Source: Rebecca billardiae RCC1528
Lineage: Eukaryota > Haptophyta
Length of the DNA stretch: 64,000 nucleotides
Assembly (NCBI GenBank): GCA_965240325.2
Contig: OZ251232.1
Span: 1,240,001 to 1,304,000 of the forward strand
Direction: 5' to 3'
Part shown: positions 32,730-41,817 of the stretch, piece by piece
Numbering within the stretch: the stretch's first letter is position 1
Layout of the letters: every line of letters begins with the position of its first letter
Notes under the pieces: generated by a model
Told to the model about the DNA's origin: nothing
The model's input: the letters and a program-made list of their open reading frames with translations, nothing else
Databases searched by the model: none
Made by a program: the position numbers and the translations under genes

Positions 32730-34733
32730 TCAGGGCGGGGCACTCGCCATGAAAACGGTGCGCTGGTTGCCCAAGCTGTCGCTAGGGACAGACACCTGCT
32801 GCCACTGCGGCTTGCCACCATCGGCACTGGTGAGGTTGTGGAGCTGCCGCAAAGCCACCTTGACTTCGGACATCATCGTGCCGAACGGGAGCTGGGCAGC
32901 CTGCGCATCGGGCCCCGTGATGGCGTCGCGGCGGCGACTCACCTCTTTGAGCGTGGGAGACACGCCCGCAGCATTCGCGAACGCGTCGGGGACTTCGACG
33001 TAGCGGACGTGCTTGATGGCCAGGGCGTCCGTGGCGTGGTGCGTGCCCCCCGCCTCCACGCGGCCCACGTGCACTGCCCCGAGGAGGTGGTGCTTGATGT
33101 CCACGCCGACCGTCTTGCCGCGGTGGTCGCGTTCCCGCACTTGCACCCCGGAGCCGTCCTCCACGCCGCGGACGAGGTACCACCCCGGCTCGAGGTCCTG
33201 GGCAAGGTGGAACGTCGTCGCCTCGCGCCGCACGAGCGGGACGGCGATGGCCGCGGGCAGACTCACGAGCGTCCAAAAGTCGTTGTCCGCCGAGGGGTGC
33301 GCTCGCACGAGGCGCGCGAGCTCCGCGCGCTCCGGGGGCAGCGGCTGGGCGTCGTCGCCGTCGGAGGAGGAGTCGGAGCCTTGCTCGGCCGCGAGGTCGG
33401 CGCGGGCCTTCTCCGCCGCGGCGGCCTCCTCCACGGCGAGTCGCTTGGCGTACTCGCTGTCCGCGTCGAGGTCGGCCAGCGGCTGGTAGGGCACGAGCTT
33501 GCCGCCTCGCGTGGCCCACGCGCGGAATGCAAACCGGCCGCACGCCGACTGCACGAGCACGGCGTACTCGCTCCCGTCCGGCTTGCCAGGGGGGCGCGCG
33601 GGGCGCAGGCGCCGACCGCCTGGGTCGGCCTCCGTGAACTCGCAGCCCGTGGACGTGCTGTGGGCCCAGTGCTCGAGGGGCTCGCCCCGCAGGAGAAGCT
33701 CGAAGGGGCACTGCGCGTAGTCCGGCTCCCCAGCGCCGAGCACGTTCAGCACGTCGAACGCAGACGCGTTGGCGTGCACGGTCAGGATGACGAACGCGCA
33801 GGCCTCGCCGGTGGCGAGGCCCGCCACGTGCGCGCCCGTGCACGACACGCCATGCTCCGCGGCCAGTGCGCGCCCCTGCTCCGTGGCCGCGAGGAAGAAG
33901 CGCATGCACGCCTCCACCTCCTCGGCGGCGCACGCCGCCGCCGCGCCGCGCAGGGCGACGCGGAGCGGGAGGAAGCGGGTGGTCCCTTCCTGGATCTGCA
34001 GCCGGTCGAAGAGGGCCGCCGCCGCCGACCACGCGGGCACCTCGAGCACGTCCTCTGCGGGCGCGTCGCGCACGCCGCGGAAGCGCCTGTCCGTGTACAC
34101 CCCGGGCCACCCGGGCCCAGTGAGTGGGTTCCACGCGCCCGGCGGCGTGTCCCCGTGGCCCTCTGCGAACAGGGTCAGCATGGTCGAGCGAACCGTCTCG
34201 CCGACGTGCGCAGGGAGGCCGTAGGACATGGCGCTGGACCAGCCCATGGTGTGCCCAGGGTCGAAGCGGTGCGACTTGAGGTCCAGGAAGTTGGCCTCAC
34301 CGAGGCGCAGGCCCGGCATGTACACGAGGAAGCAGGCTCGAGCCGGGCGCGCGTCGCCGCCGTGCGCCGCGCTGGAGACAAGAATGTCGCCGGCGCACGT
34401 CGCCTGCGAGCGCCGCGGCGCCGTGAGACCGGCGGGGTGCTCGTAGGGCGCATCTGAAGGGTACGTCGGGGCGCGGTCGGCGAGCAGGACGAGGTTGGTG
34501 AGGCGGATGGCCTTCTTCCCCACGGCCTCGTCGTCCACCTGCACGCCCACGCGAGCGTCCACGCCGGCAGATGCCGGGGGCGCCGCCGTCGCCACAACGC
34601 CGGTGAGGCCGTTGAGGAGCTGGCCCGCGTCGCTAGTGAGGCCGTCCACACGCACTCGTGGCGCGGGCAGGCCGCGCGCCGCGCGGTACACGAGCGCGGC
34701 GCGCGAGAGCGGGCGGCTTTCGAGCACGTCCAT
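32730..34733 (-). CDS. Hypothetical protein, 667 residues
   Basis: Single exon from ATG 34733. The sequence looks like a well-folded soluble protein (balanced composition, many Trp, His and Tyr) apart from an acidic, Ser-rich linker near residue 455 (EQGSDSSSDGDDAQPLPPE). Segments such as CAFVILTVHANASAFDVLNV and GYPLVRG-like GWYLVRGVEDGSGVQVRERD suggest beta-rich domains. There is no signal peptide or membrane helix. I recognise no family. It diverges from the CLC exchanger gene, with 118 bp between start codons, so the two may be co-regulated. Confidence 0.75.
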   Translation of the reverse strand: MDVLESRPLSRAALVYRAARGLPAPRVRVDGLTSDAGQLLNGLTGVVATAAPPASAGVDARVGVQVDDEAVGKKAIRLTNLVLLADRAPTYPSDAPYEHPAGLTAPRRSQATCAGDILVSSAAHGGDARPARACFLVYMPGLRLGEANFLDLKSHRFDPGHTMGWSSAMSYGLPAHVGETVRSTMLTLFAEGHGDTPPGAWNPLTGPGWPGVYTDRRFRGVRDAPAEDVLEVPAWSAAAALFDRLQIQEGTTRFLPLRVALRGAAAACAAEEVEACMRFFLAATEQGRALAAEHGVSCTGAHVAGLATGEACAFVILTVHANASAFDVLNVLGAGEPDYAQCPFELLLRGEPLEHWAHSTSTGCEFTEADPGGRRLRPARPPGKPDGSEYAVLVQSACGRFAFRAWATRGGKLVPYQPLADLDADSEYAKRLAVEEAAAAEKARADLAAEQGSDSSSDGDDAQPLPPERAELARLVRAHPSADNDFWTLVSLPAAIAVPLVRREATTFHLAQDLEPGWYLVRGVEDGSGVQVRERDHRGKTVGVDIKHHLLGAVHVGRVEAGGTHHATDALAIKHVRYVEVPDAFANAAGVSPTLKEVSRRRDAITGPDAQAAQLPFGTMMSEVKVALRQLHNLTSADGGKPQWQQVSVPSDSLGNQRTVFMASAPP

Positions 34734-34851
34734 CGCGCAGTCTCGTTAGATGGTTCGTCACGGCCAGTGCAACCGTATCAGGAAGTACGTCCGGAGCATT
34801 CATTTGACCGTCCTCCTCTTCACCCAACCGCAAGGTTCCGGCACGCGCGGC
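34734..34851. promoter_or_regulatory. Putative bidirectional promoter, hypothetical gene / CLC exchanger
   Basis: 118 bp between divergent start codons if the CLC gene starts at 34852. An ATG at 34750 is in frame with the CLC protein and would reduce the spacer to 16 bp, which is one reason to prefer the later start. Confidence 0.4.
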
Positions 34852-37800
34852 ATGGTCGCCAGCGCCTCGCCGCCCGAGGGCTTCGGGGCGACGCCGCCGC
34901 GTGCGGGCTCCTCGCAGGGTCCGATCGCTGTCCCGCCGCTCCCGGCGCGCGCGCAGTCGACGAGCGCCGTGTCCGCCACCGCCGCGTCCGCCGCGCGCCG
35001 CCGCCGGCCGCGGCACGACATCGAGTCGCTAGACTACGACATTGACGCGTCGTCCATCTTCGAGCTCGAGCTGCAGCAGCAGCCGAACCACGTGCGCCGG
35101 CAGATCGCAGTGGGCCGATGGGCCGTCTGCCTCGTCGTCGGCGTCGCGACAGGCATCGTCGCCTTCACCCTCGACGTGCTCGGCGGCAAGATTGTGGAGG
35201 GCAAGTGGCTGCTCGCGGCGCGCGGCGCGCGCGGCCTCGCGCGTGTGGCGGGCGGGCACTGGGCCGCGGCGTTCCTCGGCGCGACGGGCGTCTTCCTGGG
35301 CCTGAGCGTCGCCCTCGTCGCCCTCGCCGCGTACCTCGTCGTCTACGTCGAGCCCGTCGCGGGAGGCTCGGGCATCCCCGAGGTGAAGACGTACCTCTCC
35401 GGCTGCAAGGTGCCGCGGCTGCTGCGCACGACCACGCTGGTGTGCAAGACGGTGGGCGTGCTCTGCGCGGTGTGCGGCGGGCTGGTGGTGGGCAAGGAGG
35501 GCCCGATGATCCACACCGGCGCGATCATCGCCGCCGGCCTCTCGCAGGGCTCCTCGAAGACGTGCAACCTGCGCACGATGTGGCTCAAGCGCTTCCGCAA
35601 CGACCACGACAAGCGTGACTTTGTGTCGGCGGGCGCGGCGGCGGGCGTGGCCGCGGCGTTCGGCGCGCCGATCGGCGGCGTGCTCTTCGCGATGGAGGAG
35701 GCCGCCGCCTTCTGGTCGCAGCAGCTCACCTGGCGCACCTTCTTCTGCGCGATGTGCTCGACCTTCACCCTCAACCTCCTCCTCTCCGCCGAGGTGTCGG
35801 GCACGCCGTTCGGCCGCCTCTCGCACCCGGGGCTGATCACGTTCGGCGCGTCGGCGGGCGTGGGGCAGGGCGAGCTGTACGGGCTGCACGAGATCCCCGT
35901 CTTCATGCTCATCGGCGTCGCCGGCGGCCTGCTCGGCGCCGGCTTCAACGCGCTGAACGAGCGGCTGACCAAGTGGCGCGCGCGCAGGCTGCCAAAGCGG
36001 CGCGCGCGCTTCGCCGAGGCGCTGCTGCTGGCGACGCTCACCGCCGTGCTCGTGTGCTGCCTGCCGCTCGCGATGCCGTGCTCGCCGACGGCGGAGCGCG
36101 GCGCGCCGCCCGCCGCCGCGCCGCCGGGCTCCCCGCCGCACCCGCCCATCGAGCCGCTGCCCGAGCCGAACGCGCTACAGGCGGTGATGCATCCGCTCGT
36201 GTGCGGCCGCGAGGGCTTCACGTCCGACGCGGTCACGCTGCTGCTCGGCTCGCACGAGGCGGCGATCAAGACGCTGTTCCACGCGCCGGCGACGCCGAGC
36301 GCCGACGCCGACCCCGCGCGCGAGGCGCACGCCGGCCGCGGGCCGCACCCGAAGGAGAGCGACGACGGCGGCGCGGGCGCGGAGGGCATCGAGATTGCCG
36401 GAGGGCTCGGCGGCGCGGGCGTGTGCGCACTCTTCTTCTGCTTCTCGTTCGGGCTGAGCCTGGTGACGTACGGCGCGATGGTGCCGTCGGGGCTGTTCGT
36501 GCCCGCGATCATGGCGGGCGGCTCGCTCGGCCGCCTCGTCGGCGAGATCCTCCACCGCTTCCTCCCGGCGTTCAACGCGTCTGCGCCCGGCAACTACGCA
36601 CTCATCGGCGCGGCGGCCATGCTGGGAGGGATCTGCAGGATGACCATCTCGATCACCGTGATCGTCGTCGAGGCGACGACGAACGTGGCGTACCTCATCC
36701 CCATCTCGGTCACGGTGCGCGCGCGCGGAGGCCGCCGACGCCGCTCGCGCCGCGCGAGCCGCCAGCCCGCGTGCCCGCCGGGCGCGAGCGCGCCCTGGTG
36801 CCCGCGCTCCCTCCGGCTCACCCGCACGCGCGCCCGCCGCAATTAAATTAATTCATTGGGCCGCCCCATGCCCCGCCCGCCCCGCCCGCCCGCCCGGTCT
36901 CGCTCTCGCAGATCGTGTGCGCCAAGCTGGTGGGCGACCTGTTCAACGCCGGGATCTACGACCTGCACGTGCACCTCAAGCGATACCCCGTGCTCCCCGA
37001 CGCGCCGGCGCGCGACCGCGAGCCCTTGGCCGCGCGCGACATCATGTCCGCCCCCGTCAAGACCATCTCGGAGGTGGAGCAGGTGGGCACGCTGGTGAAG
37101 CTGCTGCGCAGCACCACGCACCACGGGTTCCCGGTGGTCTCGCGCGGCGGCGGGCACGCGAGCGGCGGGAGCGCCACGCTGCCCTCGACCAGCGCGGCGC
37201 AGCCCCGCGTCCTCGGCATCATCCTTCGCGACCAGCTCTCGACCTTGCTCGCAAAGCGCGTCTTTGACCACGGGCCGCCACCGTCGCTCACCGCGCCGCC
37301 GGCGCACCTCGCCGGCCTGAGCGCTCGCGCCGGGCCGTCCGCCGTGTCCGCCGTCAGGCCGCCGCTCACCGCGGACGACTTCATGCGCCCGTGGTTCTCG
37401 TCGCTGCCGCTCGACCAGCTCGGCCTCACGCGCGAGGACATGAGCGCCTACGTCGATCTGAGGTGCGCGCCGCGCCGCGCGCGCGGCGCCGCGCGCCGCG
37501 CCACGCCGCGCCGCGCGCGCTGACGCTGACGCTGATGCTGATGCGCGGCGGCGGCGGCGGCGGCGTCGCAGGCCGTACGTGAACGAGGCGGCACTCGTGA
37601 CGCTGCAGAACGCCTCGCTCCGCCGCGTCACCCGCCTCTTCCGCACGATGGGCCTGCGCCACCTGCTCGTGATCGAGTCGTGCCCCAAGGTGGTGGGGAT
37701 GATCACGCGCAAGGATGTCATCTATGGCGGCAGCGGGCCGCAGGCGCGCGCCGACCCGCTCGACGCGGCCGACACGGACCTGTCGCCGCTGCCGCTCGAC

Positions 37801-38616
37801 GGCGCGGAGCATGAGGAGGTGCAGGCGGAGCAGGCGCTCGCCGCGATGCGGCTCACGCGCGGCGAGAGCGCCTCCGACTGGCGCGGCGGCATCAACTCTG
37901 GGCGGGTGTGGTGGAAGCGGGCGTCGGCCGCGATGCGCACCGCCAGCGCGTCGCTCATCCAGCGCGCGGCGTCCTCGTCCAACCTCGCGACGATGGGCGG
38001 CGAGCGCGACTGGACGCGGTCGGAGCCGCACCACCCGCGCCGCGCGGCCGGCTCGCTCTACGTCGCCGGCGGCCGCGCGCTCTCCGTCCCGCTCCTCGCA
38101 GACGCGGCCGCTGCTGGCGATGAGATGCGGGCGGCGCGCGCGCCCGGCGCAACACCGGTCGGCGGCGGGCGCGCGGCGCGCGGCGCGGCGCCGGCGCCCG
38201 GGCTCTCGCCGCTGGTCGCGCCGGGCTCGGGGGGCGGGGGCAGCGCGCTGCGTGGTGCGCGGCCGGACATGCCGCTGGTCGACTGCGCAGCCGATCGCTG
38301 GTCGACGCCCTCCTCGGGCCCCGCGACCCCCGGCAGCGCCGGAGGCGGCGGCTCGGCACACGCGCCGACGCGCGGCGGCTGGGGCGTGCAGCCGCAGGCG
38401 GCGGCCGGGCTCACCATTGCGGCGGCCGACATCAACGCCGCGGGGAGCGACGACGAAGAGCTGACGGGCGCGACGCCAGGCGTGATCCCGAGCGCGCTGT
38501 CCACCGTGCTCGAGCAGAGCAGCAGCCAGACGCACTCCACCGTCAGCAGCAGCGACGACCTGGCCGCGATCGACGCCGCGAACGCGCGCGCCAATGAGAC
38601 TGAGGGCGGGCGGTGA
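34852..38616 (+). CDS. CLC-family chloride/proton exchanger with two CBS domains
   Basis: Three exons: 34852-36714, 36912-37462, 37572-38616; 1152 residues. Signature motifs: GGSGIPE (about 171-177, Ser for Cl- selectivity), GKEGPMIH (E216 is the gating glutamate) and GLFVP (547-551). GAPIGGVLFAMEE carries the glutamate used for proton transport, so this should be an exchanger rather than a channel. CBS1 is in exon 2 (RDIMSAPVKTISEVEQVGTL) and CBS2 in exon 3 (ASLRRVTRLFRTMGLRHLLV). Likely in an internal membrane such as vacuole or endosome. A Pro-rich loop interrupts the membrane domain near residue 420-440, and the C-terminal 300 residues are disordered. Stop TGA at 38614-38616 lies inside a strong stem-loop. 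An upstream in-frame ATG at 34750 is possible. Confidence 0.93.
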
Positions 38617-38644
38617 GCCCGTCTCACCGCCCGCCCTCGGTCTC
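38596..38644. repeat. 22-bp-arm inverted repeat across the CLC stop codon
   Basis: Left arm 38596-38617 and right arm 38623-38644 are reverse complements over 22 bp with one G-U type pair and a 5 nt loop (CCCGT). The TGA stop of the CLC gene is inside the left arm. The stem is very GC-rich. Confidence 0.9.
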
Positions 38645-38996
38645 ACGACTCAGCAGCCCCGGCGCCGTCTCAGTAGCCAATGAGACTGAGGGCTGATGAC
38701 GGCGAATCTCAGACTCTCACTCACGACTCAGTCGGCCCCGCCGGGCCCGCGGCGGGGCCGGGCCCGCCCGCCCTCGGCCCGGCTCAGACTGTCCGTGGCC
38801 AGTTGCCCAGTTGGCCACGGGCCCACGGGGCACGGCAGGCGGACTGCTTGCAACGTCCGCCCGCTGGCGGGCCGCCTGCGGTGAGCCCTCAGTTTCACGA
38901 GACTGTTCGGTTCAGGGCTCACCGCCCGCCTCAAGTCTCGGTGAGCCCAGTGGCTCAGCCTCAGTCTCACGAGAATAAGGGCGGGCGGTGAGCCCG
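38604..38996. repeat. Repeat cluster around GGGCGGGCGGTGAGCCCG
   Basis: GGGCGGGCGGTGAGCCCG occurs at 38604-38621 and again near 38979-38996. Its inverse (GGCTCACCGCCCGCC) occurs near 38916-38930, and a partial inverse near 38622-38636. A second direct unit, GCCAATGAGACTGAGGGC, occurs near 38590-38607 and 38674-38691. The units can pair into several alternative hairpins downstream of the CLC gene. Confidence 0.7.
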
Positions 38997-39154
38997 TGAA
39001 CCGTTGCCCGCCTGCGCTGATTCGTCTCGAAAGCGGGTATGAGAGAAAGCGCACTCAAAAGTATTTGATGGTCCTAAGTTGCTCAAAAGCAGGGTCTTCG
39101 GCTTCCCCGCCTGCTGCTGAGATTCGCCTTCGACGAAGATGATGAATATGGGGG

Positions 39155-39196
39155 TACGATACTGTCTGCCTGAGCTGTGTGCGTCTCTTATTTTAA
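39155..39196 (+). repeat. Dispersed repeat copy (GCCTGAGCTGTGT core)
   Basis: Core GCCTGAGCTGTGT at 39168-39180 is followed by GCGTCTCTTATTTT and preceded by ACGATACT. The same arrangement occurs inverted at 52821-52870 (including ACGATACT), and a related copy lies at 51974-52013. Confidence 0.65.
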
Positions 39197-40056
39197 CTCA
39201 CAACGGATCCGTCCTCCGGATTTCCTCCGGACATTTCTAATGGCCGCCAGCGCGCGCCCACGTCGCGGGGTGGGTCGGCCGGCGCGTTGGGCTCGACCGG
39301 CCTGGGGTTGGCTTCGACGCCACCAGCGGGATGCCACACTGACTCGGCCATTGGGGCTCACGAGGGCGCCTCGGAGTTCAGAGGGTGTGGTGGTCAGACG
39401 GGCGTCCCGGTCGTGCGTTCGGGCGGCAAGCAGGCCGGCTGCCTAGCAGCCCAAACGCGGTGCGCCGCGCGAGCCAAGGCCCTGGCGGGCATCACATGGA
39501 CGGTACCTGGCCACATGGGTCGCCTGGAGTCCATTTCCGCGCGTGTGCCGCGCTGGACTGTGGCTACGGCTCAGCCGGAGGCACGACGGGCGCAGCCCAT
39601 GAGCACGGACTGAGCACGGCCTCGCTCGCGTGGCGCGTGCAGCGACGTACGGGGCCTATCTTGGCGCGCGAGCTCGCGAGCAGCGCGCGGAGAAGTAGTG
39701 CCGGAGCTCCGACCACGATGGCCCGCGCACCCGCGCCCTCTGCGGCCCGTGACGGTGTGCCAAGCCGGCGCCCGCGAATCGACGAGGGTGGCCGCCATCT
39801 TCGCGCGCTTTTCGCGCCCGGCGATGCCGTTTCTTTTTTTTCGGCGGGCCTAGGACATGTAACGATTTTTTGTATGCGGGCACGGGGACGACAGTTGGTA
39901 GCGCCGCGCCGCTGAGGCGACTGTGCAACCGCCGATAGCGGCCGCTGTTCTGACTCAGCCTGGCTTACGCGGCCCCGCCGCCTCCCTCGCGGTAGTGCGT
40001 CCGCACTGAACATCAAGCTCCATCCACCGGCGCCGGCAGCGCTGCTCACGGCGCAC

Positions 40057-40351
40057 CTAAGATGGACGTGTTCGTGTGGCACGTACATGGCGCACAGGTG
40101 TGTGCATCCGGCGCACGCGCAGGTCGTCTGCCTCACCTTGCCGCCCGGATCCTCGGGGTGGTAGTCCGGCATCCGAATGCGCTTGCGCAAGACGCTGCCG
40201 CATGGGGTGCTCATCTTCTTGGCGTCTGTGTCGCACTGCATGCAGTCGCTCTTTGAGACTTTGAGGGGAGCGGGTCGCCCTTGCCGTCGAGGAGCGTCTC
40301 AGCCACCGCCAGGTAACACTGCGCGGGCTGTGCTGCGCGATCCGCGAGCAT
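40057..40351 (-). pseudogene. Decayed zinc-motif gene fragment, copy 1 (8-bp duplication frameshift)
   Basis: Minus-strand reading from an ATG at 40351 encodes a plausible helix (CYLAVAETLLDGKGDPL) and then, after a frame change, CMQCDTDAKKM, a run with CACAGCTHLC and HEHVHL. The frame change coincides with a tandem 8-bp duplication (CTTTGAGA CTTTGAGG, 40251-40266, plus strand); counting one unit only, the two halves are in one frame. The fragment ends at a typical donor (GTGCGCCG from 40056). The Cys/His spacing suggests a zinc-binding module of an unrecognised family. Copy 2 lies 0.6 kb away. Confidence 0.45.
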
Positions 40352-40485
40352 CGATGTCAGGCTCCTTCCCGCGAGGAGCGCTCAGGCGCGGCGCGCTCGG
40401 CGCGCCCTGCTGCGCATCCTCCACTGCTACATAGGCGGCTCGCACCCACACGCGGCGCCCGCCCGGGGGGCGCCCGCTGCGGGCG

Positions 40486-41797
40486 TCACGCGCCCTGCTG
40501 CTGCGCCGCGGCCGCAGCCGCGGCCACGGCCACAGCTCTGTGGCCGCAGCCGCCTGCCTGCATCGGCTGTGCAGGCTCAAGCTCGGGCGGCGCTTCGGCT
40601 GGCGCTGGCATGTCCGTGAGCTTAGGCATGCGCCAACTCGCTGATTGCAGCCACACATCCTCGTCCAACACGATCAGCCACGCGTCTCTCGCGCTTGCCA
40701 GGCGGCTCGGCGCGGGACCTCCCAGGATCTCGAGCGCGGATTGGCCGCGGGTGAAGCGCGACTGCGCTGCTTGCCCAGCCCGCCGGAATCGATCGTCACA
40801 ACACTCCGCCCGCCTCGTGCCGAGGACGTCGACGCACGAGTGAATGAAGACGAGATCCTTGCTCGGGCGCTGTCGACCACTGTTGTTCTTGGCATACGCC
40901 CTGATGGCGGTGCCTGCGACGCCCCACATCTTCTTGGGGTCAGTGTCGCAGACGATGCACGCAGACCATGGCACGCGTGGGCACGCGCACGCGGTCTCGA
41001 GCGCGGGGAGTGTGTTGCTGACGCAGTGAGGAGGAGCGCCGGCTTCGGAGAGGTGTGGCTCCAGGCACGCTCGATGGCATCCAGTACCTCGGGCAGCGTG
41101 TCGTCCGACGGCAGTTTGCCGCTGAGCTCAGCCGCATGGGCGTGCCAGCCCGAGGGATGATCTCCGGCAAGTGAAAGGAGCACAGCCACTCCTGCTCGCG
41201 GAGCACTTTGCCCATCGCGTCGATCACTGACACGGACAAACCGATCACACGCGCCTCGCGTAGCCGCGAAGGGTTGCTAAGGTCAACCTCGACGGACGCG
41301 AAGACAGCCCCGTCCACGCCGCCCTCCGACTTGCCCAACAGCTGCTCCCACTATCGCTGGTGTGCTGCGGCTGCGGCGGCTGCGGTTGCTGCGGTCGACC
41401 AAGGCCGGCAGAGCTGCTCATTGGCATGGCTTCATTCATATCCTCTTCCTCCTCCTCTATGGCCCGATCGACGTCGTGACCTTCAACGACAGGGTCGTCG
41501 TCTGCCTTCCGCAACGGTCAGGTCCTCGCGCGAGACATCGTAGGTGTTGCCACCGTTGAGAAAGCCGTTCTCGTCGTTGTAACCGGGCGGGCACACTTCA
41601 TAGGGGTCATGGCGACTCGGAAGCTCGTGCGCGCGGGGCGGACTTGCCGCGCCGCGGCGGAGCGCCGCGTCCACGGCCGCGCCCGTCGCCGGATACCTTT
41701 GGCGCCATTTCGGACAACGTTCACGGTAGTCCGGGCGTGCCGACTGCCGACCGGGAGTTCTAATCGATTGGAGGTTAATTAAGTCCATCATCATCAC
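40486..41797 (-). pseudogene. Decayed zinc-motif gene, copy 2, with several frameshifts
   Basis: Protein-like segments follow each other on the minus strand but in changing frames without GTGCG-type introns between them: NENGFLNGGNTYDVSRED-like sequence (about 41550), an acidic run RAIEEEEEDMNEAMPM (about 41440), FASVEVDLSNPSRLREARVI (about 41290), LSGKLPSDDTLPEVLDAIE (about 41100), and CIVCDTDPKKMWGVAGTAIR (about 40930). The last shares CxxCDTDxKKM with copy 1. At least three frame changes are needed to read it through, so it is probably a pseudogene. Undetected introns are the alternative. The family is not recognised. Confidence 0.4.
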
Positions 41798-41817
41798 GAG
41801 ATAGTTTCTCCGGCCTA

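Larger units (their letters stand above)
38617..41817. other. Gene-poor, repeat-rich region with decayed minus-strand coding sequence
   Basis: 3.2 kb between the CLC gene and the secreted repeat protein. The first 400 bp hold the GC-rich repeat cluster; a copy of the dispersed GCCTGAGCTGTGT repeat lies near 39155-39196; and 40057-41800 contains out-of-frame fragments of protein-coding origin on the minus strand (listed as pseudogenes). No intact gene was found. Confidence 0.6.

Noticed and set aside
34750-34851. Upstream in-frame ATG of the CLC gene
   Set aside because: It would leave only 16 bp to the divergent gene and adds residues without CLC similarity. It cannot be fully excluded.
39385-39915. 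Plus-strand frame of 176 codons
   Set aside because: No domain, no codon-use support, and it lies in a repeat- and relic-rich interval.
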